From positions 6,944,001 through 7,008,000 of the forward strand of contig NZ_JACHNF010000001.1 in the NCBI RefSeq assembly GCF_014205295.1: a stretch of DNA of 64,000 nt, given 5' to 3'. Made by a program: the position numbers and the translations under genes. The notes under the pieces were generated by a model, which was not told where the DNA came from, ran no database searches, and saw only the letters and a list, made by a program, of their open reading frames with translations. Of the stretch, positions 7,557-16,216 are shown one piece after another (position 1 is the first letter of the stretch; each line of letters opens with the position of its first letter). This stretch comes from Kribbella solani (GTDB lineage Bacteria; Actinomycetota; Actinomycetes; Propionibacteriales; Kribbellaceae).

Positions 7557-8960
7557 GTGACTCATTACGATCTGGTGATCATCGGGACCGGTTCCGGCAA
7601 CACGATCGTTAATCGGCGGTTTGCGGGCTGGAAGGTGGCGATTGTCGAGCGCGGTACCTTCGGCGGTACCTGCCTGAACGTCGGCTGCATCCCGACCAAG
7701 ATGTTCGTGCACGCGGCTGACGTCGCCGCCACCCCGTCGGTCAGCTCCCGGTTCGGTGTCGACGAGGAACTGCTGGGCGTGCGCTGGGCCGACGTCCGGG
7801 ACCGGATCTTCGGCCGGATCGACCCGATCGCCGCGGGCGGTTCGGAGTACCGGCATCACAACCCGGACAACGCGAACGTCACCGTGTACGACGGCACCGG
7901 CCGCTTCACGGGTGACAAGGAGCTGACGGTCGACAACCAGGACGGCTCGACCAGCGTGTTCAGCGCGGACCGTTTCGTCCTCGCGAGCGGCAGCCGTCCG
8001 GTGATCCCGCCGATCCCGGGGCTCGAGGAAACCGGCTACCACACCTCGAACACGATCATGCGCCTCGAGCAACTACCGGCCCGGCTCGCGATCATCGGCA
8101 GTGGTTTCGTGGCGGCCGAGTTCGCCCACGTCTTCGCGTCGTTCGGCGTGGACGTGACGATCATCGCCCGTTCGAAGGCGCTGCTCCGGCACGAGGACGC
8201 CGAGCTCGCCGCGCAGTACACCGAGATAGCGCAGCAGAAGTACGACGTACGCCTGAACCGGGAGACGATCCGGGTAACCCGGCACGACGACGGCGAGATC
8301 GAGCTGAAGATGCTGCACCCGGACGGCGCCGAGGAGCTGATCGTCGACGAGCTGCTGGTGGCGGTCGGCCGGGTACCGAACTCGGATCTGCTCAACCTGG
8401 ACGCGACCGGCGTCGAGGTCGACGGCGAGGGCCGGATCGTCGTGGACAAGTACCAGCAGACCAACGTCGACGGGATCTACGCGCTCGGCGACGTGACCAG
8501 TCCGCATCAGCTGAAGCATGTCGCGAACCACGAGGCGCGCGTGGTGAAGCACAACCTGCTGAACCCGGACGACCGGATCGCTTCCGACCACCGGTTCGTA
8601 CCGCACGCGGTGTTCAGTTCGCCGCAGATCGCATCCGTCGGCCTGACCGAGGAGCAGGCGAAGGAACGCGGAATCCCTTATGTGGCAGCGGTTCAGCGCT
8701 ACGCTGACATCGCGTACGGCTGGGCGATGGAGGACACCACCGGCTTCGCGAAGGTGATCGCCGACGCGAACACCGGTCAGCTGATCGGTTGCCACATCAT
8801 CGGCCCGCAGGCACCGACGGTGATCCAGCCGGTGATCCAGGCAATGAGTTTCGGTCTGGACGCGTATGCGATGGCGCGCGAGCAGTACTGGATTCACCCG
8901 GCGATGCCCGAGGTACTGGAGAACGCGCTGCTCAAGCTGGAGCTACATCCGAAAGGCTGA
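7557..8960 (+). CDS. mtr: Mycothione reductase
   Basis: 467-residue flavoprotein disulfide reductase that reduces oxidised mycothiol with NADPH, keeping the main thiol of actinobacteria reduced. FAD-binding GTGSGN lies at residues 10-15, the redox pair Cys39 and Cys44 sits in GGTCLNVGCIPTK, the NADPH fold is near IIGSGFVAAEFAHVF, the second FAD motif is YALGDVTSP, and the C-terminal HPAMPEVLENAL carries the catalytic His-Glu. IVNRRFAGWKVAIVE and the overall sequence favour mycothione reductase over lipoamide or glutathione reductases. The frame extends to 7287 but that part is only translated tandem repeat; GTG 7557 begins the true protein. It overlaps the end of the decayed LLM gene on the other strand. 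Confidence 0.92.
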   Translation: MTHYDLVIIGTGSGNTIVNRRFAGWKVAIVERGTFGGTCLNVGCIPTKMFVHAADVAATPSVSSRFGVDEELLGVRWADVRDRIFGRIDPIAAGGSEYRHHNPDNANVTVYDGTGRFTGDKELTVDNQDGSTSVFSADRFVLASGSRPVIPPIPGLEETGYHTSNTIMRLEQLPARLAIIGSGFVAAEFAHVFASFGVDVTIIARSKALLRHEDAELAAQYTEIAQQKYDVRLNRETIRVTRHDDGEIELKMLHPDGAEELIVDELLVAVGRVPNSDLLNLDATGVEVDGEGRIVVDKYQQTNVDGIYALGDVTSPHQLKHVANHEARVVKHNLLNPDDRIASDHRFVPHAVFSSPQIASVGLTEEQAKERGIPYVAAVQRYADIAYGWAMEDTTGFAKVIADANTGQLIGCHIIGPQAPTVIQPVIQAMSFGLDAYAMAREQYWIHPAMPEVLENALLKLELHPKG

Positions 8961-9861
8961 GATCACCTCGGCCACCGAGTCGAGTGTTTCGAGGTCGGGC
9001 AGGCTGATCATCACTTCGGCCACGCCCGCCTCGGACAGCTCGCGGAACCGCCTGATCTGGTCGTCGACGGTGCCGGCGTTGACGGCCGCCGCGTACGTCG
9101 CCGGGTTGGCGTTCCGCGGCCGCAACCCCTGCACCAGTTGCTCGACGGCGCGATGATCCTTGCCGACCAACGTGGTGGACAGGTGCGTCAACTCGACCGG
9201 CCGGGAACTCACGTCCCGCAAGTACGCGGCCCGCTCCCACCCACCAGCAAAGGGAGATGGTCCTGCAACGGCCTTGGATAACAGGTGGTGTCGGGTACCG
9301 AGAGCACCTTGCCGTGGAACGGTTTGTTGCCTGGTCCCGCCCACCACTCAGTACGTCCAGCGTCGCCGCGATCTTCCCCAGATGCGCGACATTCCGGTAC
9401 GTGATCCCGGAAATCAGCGTCCCGAGCCGCACCCGGTTCGTACACGCGGCCAGGTACCTGAGCGTGGTCCAGCTTTCCAGGAAGTCCTCCCAGGCCCGCC
9501 CCACCTGCGGAATCTGCCGGCCGTAGTACGTCGTCGTACCCCTCGTCCGACCGCCACACACGCCATCCCCGCCGTACGCGCGACCCGAAGCCACTCCAGC
9601 CGTCGCTCCTTGTCCAACCCCAACGTGTCGATCACGGTCGTCAGCCCGCGTCCGATCCGCTGCCGCCACCACGTCCAGCAGCGCGAACGCATCCGCACTG
9701 GCCGCGAGGTCGTCCTCGCCGGCGCCGACCAGCGCGTGCAGCCGGTCGCTCGACACGATCAGCTCCGGACCGAAGTGCTCGGCCGCCCAGGTCGACTTCC
9801 CGGACGCGCCCGGACCGACGAGCACCACCACGCACGGCGACGGAAGCTTGAGCTCGTTCAC
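8943..9861 (-). pseudogene. Decayed AAA kinase-LLM oxidoreductase fusion gene
   Basis: Pieces of one long protein appear in order but in different frames. From GTG 9861: a P-loop kinase start (VVVLVGPGASGKSTW), then a frameshift near 9655-9665 into RIGRGLTTVIDTLGLDKERR, a break near 9550, then an LLM-oxidoreductase core (QIPQVGRAWEDFLESW to IAATLDVLSGG, about 9528-9345), another shift into FHGKVLSVPDTTCYPRPLQD (to about 9230), and finally the C terminus (LTHLSTTLVGKDHRAVEQ to stop at 8943). Intact relatives that I recall join an N-terminal ATPase/kinase to a TIGR03560-type F420-dependent oxidoreductase and are much longer, so several internal deletions have happened. Not expected to make a working enzyme. 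Confidence 0.85.
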
Positions 9862-9894
9862 AAAAGCAGTTTCCACCACCGATACGCTTTCCGG

Positions 9895-10458
9895 ATGCGA
9901 TTGTTCGTGGCAGTGGTGCCACCTCTTGAGGTAGTGGAGGATCTGAGCGAGTTCGTCGAGCCGCGCCGGGACCATCCCGACGACGACATCCGCTGGGCAT
10001 CGGACCAGCATTGGCACATCACGCTGGCGTTCCTCGGCGAGGTGCCGGACTGGAAGTCCGAGGAGTTGGAGGAGCGGCTGGAGGCGGCGGCCAAGCGGCA
10101 GCAGCCGTTCGAGCTGCGGATCGCAGGAGCCGGCGCGTTCCCGGGCGTACCGGATGCGCGCGTGCTGTACGCCGGAGTGCGCGACGAGACCGAGTCACTC
10201 AAACACCTGTCGATGACGACCCGATCGGCCGCGAGCAAGGCCGGCGTCCAGGTCGAGGCCCGGAAGTTCGCGCCGCATCTCACGCTGGCGCGGCTGCGGC
10301 GGCCGATCGACGCCACCCGATGGGTACGGATTTTCGACACGTACCGTAGTCCCGCGTGGACGGCGGGCAGTTTGCAGCTGATCGAGTCCCGATTGGGCGA
10401 AGGGCCGGGCCACAGTGCGGCGTACACCACAGTAGGCGAATGGGACTTCTTAGGTTAA
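9895..10458 (+). CDS. thpR: RNA 2',3'-cyclic phosphodiesterase (LigT/ThpR family)
   Basis: 187 residues of the 2H phosphoesterase fold. The two catalytic motifs are HITLAF (about residues 40-45) and HLTLAR (about 126-131), the usual pair for opening 2',3'-cyclic phosphates in RNA ends. Length fits the family. The frame extends to 9160, but that part is antisense to the pseudogene; ATG 9895 begins MRLFVAVVPP and has TACGCT six bases upstream, as in a leaderless transcript. The stop codon lies inside the iron-box region of the next operon. Confidence 0.88.
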   Translation: MRLFVAVVPPLEVVEDLSEFVEPRRDHPDDDIRWASDQHWHITLAFLGEVPDWKSEELEERLEAAAKRQQPFELRIAGAGAFPGVPDARVLYAGVRDETESLKHLSMTTRSAASKAGVQVEARKFAPHLTLARLRRPIDATRWVRIFDTYRSPAWTAGSLQLIESRLGEGPGHSAAYTTVGEWDFLG

Positions 10459-10483
10459 CCTCAACAAGGTTAGCCGTACCTAA
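10450..10483 (+). promoter_or_regulatory. Two overlapping iron boxes (IdeR/DtxR sites) before efeU
   Basis: caaggttagccgtacctaa (10465-10483) matches 14 of 19 positions of the IdeR/DtxR consensus TTAGGTTAGGCTAACCTAA; the overlapping 19-mer from 10450 (TTAGGTTAACCTCAACAAG) matches 13. Iron-loaded IdeR binds as two dimers on overlapping faces, so the doubled site fits iron repression of efeUOB. The region also contains the thpR stop codon. Confidence 0.75.
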
Positions 10484-10504
10484 GTCTATGAAAGTGTCTC
10501 CGCC

Positions 10505-11356
10505 ATGCTCGCGAACTATCTGATCGGACTCCGCGAAGGACTCGAGGCATCGCTGGTGGTCAGCATCCTCGCCACGTTCCTGGTCAAGTCCGGGCATCGG
10601 GATCGGCTCAAACTGGTCTGGATAGGTGTCGCCAGCGCGCTCGCCGTCGCGGCCGCCGCGTGGGGCCTGCTGCAGTTCGTCACCGCACTGACCGCGCGCT
10701 CGTTCACCACCCAGGAAACCGTCGGCGGGGTGATGTCGATCCTCGCCGTCGGGTTCGTCACCTGGATGATCTTCTGGATGCGGAAGGCGTCCCGCGGCAT
10801 TGCCAAGGAGCTCCGCGAGCGGATGGGCCAGGCGCTTGAGGTCGGCTCCCGGGCGGTCGTCATCCTGGCTTTCCTCGCGGTCTTCCGGGAGAGCATCGAG
10901 ACCGCGTTCATCGTGTACGCGTCGGCGGCGACCGCGACCACCGCCGTACCGTTCATCGGCGTACTCCTCGGCCTGGCCACGTCCGTGCTGCTCGGTGTCG
11001 CGATCTACAAGGGCGCCGTGAAGATCAACCTGGCCGTGTTCTTCAAGTGGACCGGCGCGGTGCTGATCCTGGTCGCGGCCGGCATCTTCGCGTACGGCTT
11101 CCACGACCTGCAGGAAGCCGGCATCCTGCCCGGCCTGCACAACCTGGCCTTCGACATCTCGCACGTGGTCCCGCCGGACAGCTGGTACGGCGTGCTGCTG
11201 AAGGGCATCTTCAACTTCAACCCGGCGCCGAGCGTACTGGAGGCGACCGCGTGGGCCGTCTACCTCGTACCGGTCCTGGTGCTGTACTTCCGCCCGGTGA
11301 AAAGCTCCACGCCACCCGCCGTACCGGTCGTGAAGACCGCCGGCGAAGCAGTCTGA
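10505..11356 (+). CDS. efeU: Iron permease EfeU (FTR1 family)
   Basis: 283 residues, seven or so membrane segments. The REGLE motif at residues 10-14 and the second RESIE motif near residue 128 are the paired acidic iron-passage motifs of FTR1/EfeU permeases, which import ferric iron across the cytoplasmic membrane. First gene of efeUOB, 35 bp before efeO, with overlapping iron boxes upstream and therefore probably repressed by IdeR when iron is plentiful. The start is ATG 10505. Ends in a short basic/hydrophilic tail. Confidence 0.93.
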   Translation: MLANYLIGLREGLEASLVVSILATFLVKSGHRDRLKLVWIGVASALAVAAAAWGLLQFVTALTARSFTTQETVGGVMSILAVGFVTWMIFWMRKASRGIAKELRERMGQALEVGSRAVVILAFLAVFRESIETAFIVYASAATATTAVPFIGVLLGLATSVLLGVAIYKGAVKINLAVFFKWTGAVLILVAAGIFAYGFHDLQEAGILPGLHNLAFDISHVVPPDSWYGVLLKGIFNFNPAPSVLEATAWAVYLVPVLVLYFRPVKSSTPPAVPVVKTAGEAV

Positions 11357-11390
11357 ATCATCCCCTCATCCCTTTTGTTTCAGGAGAACC

Positions 11391-12530
11391 ATGTCCGCGT
11401 CCAGGGCCGGTAAGGCCACTCTCGCCGGTGTCGTCCTCGGGCTCGCCGCGCTGACCGCGTGCGCCAAGGCCGAGCCGGCCGGGAAAGACGACGGCACCGG
11501 ACCGGTGTCGGTCAAGGCGTCCGACTCGGGCTGCGACCTGAGCCGCCGGGACGTGAAGGCGGGCACCAGCACGTTCTCGGTGTCGAACGGCGGCAGCAAG
11601 GTCACCGAGTTCTACGTGTACGCCGACGGTGACCGGGTGATGGGCGAGGTCGAGAACATCGGCCCGGGCCTCAAGCGGGACCTGATCGTCGAGTTGCCGA
11701 CCGGGAAGTACCAGGCGGTGTGCAAGCCGGGGATGGTCGGCGACGGGATTCGCGGCGACCTGACGGTCACCGGTGACGCGGCGCCGCAGACGTCCGAGGA
11801 CGCGCTGCTGAAGCAGGCGACCGAGGGGTACCAGCGGTACGTGAACTCGCAGGCGATCGCGCTGGAGCAGAAGACCACCGAGTTCGTCACCGCGGTCAAG
11901 GCCGGCGACGTGGCGAAGGCGAAGGCGTTGTACCCGGTGTCGCGGACGTACTGGGAGCGGATCGAACCGGTCGCGGAATCGTTCGGCAACCTGGACCCGA
12001 AGATCGATGCCCGGGTCAACGATGTCGAGCCGGGTACCGAGTGGACCGGGTACCACCGGATCGAGCAGGCGCTCTGGGTGTCGAACAGCACCAAGGGGAT
12101 GGCGAAGTACGCCGATCAGCTGCTGGTGGATGTGAAGACGGTGGTGGCGAAGGCGAAGGTCGTGAAGGTCACGCCGCTGCAGATGGCGAACGGCGCGAAG
12201 GAACTGCTGGACGAGGTCGCGACCGGCAAGGTCACCGGCGAGGAAGACCGTTACTCGCACACCGACCTGTGGGACTTCGAGGCAAACGTCGAGGGGTCGC
12301 AGGCGGCCGTCCAGGCACTGCGCCCGGCGCTGCAGCAGCGCGACCCGGCGCTGGTGAAGCAGCTCGACACCAACTTCAAGACGGTCTTCGCCGCCCTCGA
12401 CAAGTACCGCGACGGCGACGGCTTCAAGCCGTACACCGCCACCGAACCGGAAAAGAAGACCCTCGGCGCGGTAGTAGACGGCCTCGCCGAACCGGTAAGC
12501 CGGGTAGCCGCAACCATCGCCAAAAAATGA
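11391..12530 (+). CDS. efeO: Iron uptake lipoprotein EfeO (cupredoxin plus M75 imelysin domain)
   Basis: 379 residues. A lipoprotein signal ends in the lipobox LTAC (Cys24). Residues about 40-120 form the cupredoxin-like domain (TFSVSNGGSKVTEFYVY, KYQAVCKPGM), and the rest is the imelysin/M75 helical domain with the HxxE motif at His222-Glu225 (YHRIEQAL) that is thought to bind metal. EfeO delivers iron outside the membrane to EfeU together with EfeB. A CAGGAG ribosome site precedes the ATG. Its stop overlaps the efeB start (ATGA). Confidence 0.92.
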   Translation: MSASRAGKATLAGVVLGLAALTACAKAEPAGKDDGTGPVSVKASDSGCDLSRRDVKAGTSTFSVSNGGSKVTEFYVYADGDRVMGEVENIGPGLKRDLIVELPTGKYQAVCKPGMVGDGIRGDLTVTGDAAPQTSEDALLKQATEGYQRYVNSQAIALEQKTTEFVTAVKAGDVAKAKALYPVSRTYWERIEPVAESFGNLDPKIDARVNDVEPGTEWTGYHRIEQALWVSNSTKGMAKYADQLLVDVKTVVAKAKVVKVTPLQMANGAKELLDEVATGKVTGEEDRYSHTDLWDFEANVEGSQAAVQALRPALQQRDPALVKQLDTNFKTVFAALDKYRDGDGFKPYTATEPEKKTLGAVVDGLAEPVSRVAATIAKK

Positions 12531-13912
12531 CAGACGAAAAGCCCACTCCGGGCAATCGCACCCCGGCAACCACTGACCGGTCCTCCGGGGGCCAGGCCTC
12601 GGATGCCAACACCGTCTCGGGCGTTGGCTCTGCTCCTTCTTCCGCCGTCGCCCCGGCGCAGCCGGGGCGACGGCGGGGGTTTTCCCGGAGGGGGTTGTTC
12701 GGGGCGGCTGGGGCTGCGGTTGTTACTGGGGTTGCTGGGTATGCGGCGCACTCGGCTCTCGACACCCAGCCAACGCAGGCGGCTGACAACAACGGGCCTG
12801 TTGACTTTCATGGTGTGCATCAGGCGGGGATTGTCACGCCGGTGCAGGATCGGTTGCATTTTGCGGCGTTCGACGTCACCACCACGAGTCGCGACGACCT
12901 GATCAGCTTGCTGAAGGAGTGGACCGCCGCGGCCGCGCTGCTGACGGCCGGGAAGGACATCGGGCAGTACGGCGCGGTGAACGGCCCCGACGAGGCACCG
13001 CCGAAGGACACCGGCGAAGCCGTCGGCCTGCCACCCGCCCGCCTGACCCTGACGATCGGCTTCGGCCCAGGCCTGTTCGACAAACGCTTCGGTCTCGCCG
13101 CGAAACGACCGAAGGCCCTCGTCGACCTGCCGCATTTCATCGCCGACAACCTGGATCCGCAGCGTTCCGGCGGCGACCTCGCCGTACAAGCCTGCTCCGA
13201 CGACCCGCAGGTAGCAGTCCACGCGATCCGCAACCTGGCCCGGATCGGCTTCGGCCGGGTGGCGGTCCGGTATTCACAGCTCGGCTTCGGGCGTACGTCC
13301 TCCACCTCGCGCGCCCAGTCCACCCCGCGCAACCTGTTCGGCTTCAAGGACGGCACGAACAACCTCAAACTGGAAGAGGCCGACAAGCTCGAACAGCAGC
13401 TGTGGGTCCAGTCCGAGGACGGCCCGGACTGGATGGTCGGCGGCTCGTACCTGGTGTCGCGGCGAATCCGGATGCACATCGAGACCTGGGACCGTACGTC
13501 GCTCGGCGAGCAGGAGGCGGTGATCGGGCGCGGCAAGGGTACGGGCGCCCCGCTCGGCAAGGCGGACGAGTTCGACGCGATCGACTTCGCGGCGAAGAAC
13601 GCCGACGGTGAACCGAAGGTGCCGACCGATTCGCATGTCCGGCTCGCGCATCCGCAGTTCAACAACGGTGCCGAGCTGCTCCGCCGCGGGTACAACTTCG
13701 TCGACGGCTCCGACGGTCTCGGTCGGCTGGACGCGGGCCTGTTCTTCCTCGCCTACCAGCGTGACCCGCGCAAACAGTTCATCCCGATCCAGAAGCAGCT
13801 GTCCCGCGACGACAAGATGAACGAGTACATCGAGCACGTCGGCTCCGCCGTCTTCGCCTGCCCGCCGGGCGTCACCCCAGGCTCGTACTGGGGCGAGAAG
13901 CTCTTCAGCTAG
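12527..13912 (+). CDS. efeB: Tat-exported DyP-type haem peroxidase EfeB
   Basis: 461 residues. A long N-terminal extension leads to a twin-arginine signal (SRRGLFGAAG, Arg54-Arg55), so the folded haem protein is exported by Tat. The DyP marks are the GFKDGTNN motif near residue 275 (distal Asp) and MHIETWDR near 317 (proximal His region). In the EfeUOB system it is believed to oxidise ferrous iron or take iron from haem. ATG 12527 overlaps the efeO stop by 4 bp; the longer open frame to 12041 is shadow. The last 8 bp overlap the converging MaoC gene. Confidence 0.93.
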   Translation: MTDEKPTPGNRTPATTDRSSGGQASDANTVSGVGSAPSSAVAPAQPGRRRGFSRRGLFGAAGAAVVTGVAGYAAHSALDTQPTQAADNNGPVDFHGVHQAGIVTPVQDRLHFAAFDVTTTSRDDLISLLKEWTAAAALLTAGKDIGQYGAVNGPDEAPPKDTGEAVGLPPARLTLTIGFGPGLFDKRFGLAAKRPKALVDLPHFIADNLDPQRSGGDLAVQACSDDPQVAVHAIRNLARIGFGRVAVRYSQLGFGRTSSTSRAQSTPRNLFGFKDGTNNLKLEEADKLEQQLWVQSEDGPDWMVGGSYLVSRRIRMHIETWDRTSLGEQEAVIGRGKGTGAPLGKADEFDAIDFAAKNADGEPKVPTDSHVRLAHPQFNNGAELLRRGYNFVDGSDGLGRLDAGLFFLAYQRDPRKQFIPIQKQLSRDDKMNEYIEHVGSAVFACPPGVTPGSYWGEKLFS

Positions 13913-14348
13913 GGCGTACTCCGACGAAGGTCAGCACCTCGCAGGAGAACACCCGGACGTCGTCCTGGTTGAACAGCTCGGCCCGCGTACGCACCAGTCC
14001 GCGATCTGGTTTGGACCGCGACAACCGGGCTTCCATCACCTCGGTACGCAGCCGCAGCTCGTCGCCCGGACGTACGGGTGCCAGCCACCGCAGCTTGTCG
14101 ATGCCCGGCCCGCCCAGGCTCCCGACCTTCCTCAGGTACTGATCGGCGTACAGCCGCATCATCAGGCCGGCGGTATGCCAGCCGCTCGCGATCAGGCCCT
14201 TGAACGGCCCGTCGGCCGCCGCGGCGGGATCGATGTGGATGTACTGCGGGTCGAACTGCTCGGCGAACTCGATCAGGGCTGCCTGGTCGATGGTGACGGT
14301 GCGGGGATGGTGGGTACGAACGCCCGGCACGTAGTCCTCGAAATACAT
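13905..14348 (-). CDS. MaoC-like hotdog dehydratase
   Basis: 147 residues with the single hotdog fold of MaoC hydratases. The hydratase motif is seen as FAEQFDPQYIHIDPAAA (Asp and His about residues 33-38) followed by GPFKGLIASGWHTAGLMMRL, the usual catalytic Asp-His and Gly-rich helix. Such proteins hydrate 2-enoyl-CoA or related thioesters. It is not obviously part of the sugar ABC operon, 68 bp upstream on the same strand, but could be co-transcribed. Start ATG 14348; GGGGACC lies just upstream. Confidence 0.85.
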   Translation of the reverse strand: MYFEDYVPGVRTHHPRTVTIDQAALIEFAEQFDPQYIHIDPAAAADGPFKGLIASGWHTAGLMMRLYADQYLRKVGSLGGPGIDKLRWLAPVRPGDELRLRTEVMEARLSRSKPDRGLVRTRAELFNQDDVRVFSCEVLTFVGVRPS

Positions 14349-14416
14349 CAGGTCCCCTTTCGTCAGGTAGGGCGGCGAGATTACCCGACGAAAGGGGACC
14401 GTGAAATTGAAACTTG

Positions 14417-15256
14417 CTATTTAACTGCACCCGCAGTTACTCCGGCAACAAAATGCCGCTGAGCCAGTAGAAAGCCAATAACTACCGGAATGCTCACTAT
14501 CAGCGCGGCAGCCATGATCTGGTTCCAGTAGATGTTGGTCTGGGTGGAGTACTGGCGCAGGCCGACCGACAACGTACGGTTCGCCTCCGTCGTCATCACC
14601 GACGCGAACAGCACTTCGCCCCAAGCAGTCATGAACGAGTAGATCGCCACCGCGATCACCCCGGGCCGCGCCGCCGGTAGTACGACCCGCCACAACGCAC
14701 CCATCGGACCGCAGCCGTCCACCAGCGCGGCCTCGTCCAATTCGCGCGGAATGCTGTCGAAGTACCCGGCCAGCATCCAGATGGAGAACGGCAAACTGAA
14801 GGTCAGGTACGTGATGATCAAACCGAGCCGGGTACCCACCAGTTGCAACCCGAGCGAGTTGTTGAGGTTCACGAAGATCAGGAACAAGGGCAGCAGGAAA
14901 AGTACGCCCGGGAACATCTGCGTCGACAGTACCGTGGTGGTGAAAACGGTCCGGCCGCGGAACCTGAACCGTGACACCGCGAACGCGGCCAGAATCGCGA
15001 TCGCCACCGAGAACACCGTCGCCGCCACCGAGACGATGGTCGAGTTCACGAAGTACCTGGCCAGCGGCACCGTTTTCCACATGTCGACGAACGGCGCCAG
15101 GGTCAGGTTCGACGGCCACCAGGTGAACGCGCCTTGCACGTCCTTCAGCGGTTTCAGCGACGACGTCACCATCACGTACAGGGGGACAAGCACGAACAGT
15201 CCGAGTACGGTCAGGACGACACCGCGGTAGATCTTGAAGCCCCTGGTCTCACGCAC
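14417..15256 (-). CDS. Sugar ABC transporter permease (MalG type)
   Basis: 279 residues, six membrane segments, with the EAA loop DELDEAALVDGCGPMGALWRV near residues 185-205 that docks to the ATPase. MalG-type partner in a carbohydrate importer of the CUT1 class. It overlaps the upstream permease gene by 8 bp and is the last gene of the solute-binding protein/permease/permease operon. No ATPase gene is present; in actinobacteria a shared MsiK-type ATPase often serves several such importers. Confidence 0.92.
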   Translation of the reverse strand: MRETRGFKIYRGVVLTVLGLFVLVPLYVMVTSSLKPLKDVQGAFTWWPSNLTLAPFVDMWKTVPLARYFVNSTIVSVAATVFSVAIAILAAFAVSRFRFRGRTVFTTTVLSTQMFPGVLFLLPLFLIFVNLNNSLGLQLVGTRLGLIITYLTFSLPFSIWMLAGYFDSIPRELDEAALVDGCGPMGALWRVVLPAARPGVIAVAIYSFMTAWGEVLFASVMTTEANRTLSVGLRQYSTQTNIYWNQIMAAALIVSIPVVIGFLLAQRHFVAGVTAGAVK

Positions 15257-16214
15257 GACGTGACCTCCTGCCGGTGCCGAGCAGATAGATTCCGGTGACG
15301 ATCATCAGGAAGATCAGCAGCAGTACGGACATTGCCGCGCCGGTGCCGAAGTTCCAGGTCAGGAACGACGCGTTGTAGATGTGGAACGTGATCAGGTCAC
15401 CGGCCGGCGGCTGCGCGGTCCCGAACAGAACGTACGGCGTGTTGAAATCGCTGAACGTCCACAAGAACAGCACCAGCACGAGTACCAGATTGACCGGCCG
15501 TAGCGAGGGCAGGGTGATGTTGCGCCATTGCCGGAGGTTGCCGGCGCCGTCGACCGACGCGGCCTCGTACAGATCGCGCGGAATGCTCTGCATACCGGCC
15601 ATCAAGGTGAGGAACGCGAACGTCCACAGCTTCCAGCCGGCCACGGTGATCAGCGAGACCAGTGCATTGCCACCGATCAGCCAGAACGTCTTCCCGTCGC
15701 TCAAATGCAATTGGTCCAGTACGTGGTTCACGGCGCCGGTGTCGCGCTGGAGCATGAAGTTCCAGGTCAGGATTCCGGCGTACGCAGGCAGCGCGTACGG
15801 CACCAGGAACAGCGTCCGTACCAGACCGCGCCCGCGAAACTCGGGCTGCAGCGCGACCGCGGCCGCCATCCCGAGTACCCACGAGAACGCGACCGTGATC
15901 AGCGAGAACGCGATCGTGACGCCGAACGACTTCAGTAGGCCCTGCCCGACGGCGTTGTTGAAGTCGAGCGCGACCTTGTAGTTGCCGAGCCCGGCGCTGG
16001 GGGCGGACGACCAGTTCGCGATGAAGAACTTGGTCAGTTTGATGAAGCTCATCCAGATCCCGACCAGCATCGGGATGATGTGGATGAACAGCTCCAGCAG
16101 CACCGCCGGGGCCAGCAGCGCGTACGGCAGCCAGCGTTTCAGCCCGGGCCGCTGCTCGGGGCGGCCCCGGCGCCTGGTCGGCGCCGGAGCCGCGGTCTCG
16201 GTTGCGACGGCCAT
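15249..16214 (-). CDS. Sugar ABC transporter permease (MalF type)
   Basis: 321 residues with a basic N terminus (RRRGRPEQRPG) and six membrane segments; the EAA loop is DLYEAASVDGAGNLRQWRNI near residues 225-245. MalF-type half of the CUT1 importer channel. It lies 2 bp after the solute-binding protein gene and overlaps the MalG-type gene by 8 bp, so the three are translated together. Confidence 0.92.
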   Translation of the reverse strand: MAVATETAAPAPTRRRGRPEQRPGLKRWLPYALLAPAVLLELFIHIIPMLVGIWMSFIKLTKFFIANWSSAPSAGLGNYKVALDFNNAVGQGLLKSFGVTIAFSLITVAFSWVLGMAAAVALQPEFRGRGLVRTLFLVPYALPAYAGILTWNFMLQRDTGAVNHVLDQLHLSDGKTFWLIGGNALVSLITVAGWKLWTFAFLTLMAGMQSIPRDLYEAASVDGAGNLRQWRNITLPSLRPVNLVLVLVLFLWTFSDFNTPYVLFGTAQPPAGDLITFHIYNASFLTWNFGTGAAMSVLLLIFLMIVTGIYLLGTGRRSRRA

Positions 16215-16216
16215 CG

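Noticed and set aside
9160..9894. Extended N terminus of thpR
   Set aside because: It lies antisense to the decayed gene, and the phosphodiesterase begins at 9895 with a normal family start.
12041..12526. Upstream extension of efeB
   Set aside because: It overlaps efeO in another frame; the Tat signal starts within the protein opened at 12527, which overlaps the efeO stop in the usual ATGA manner.
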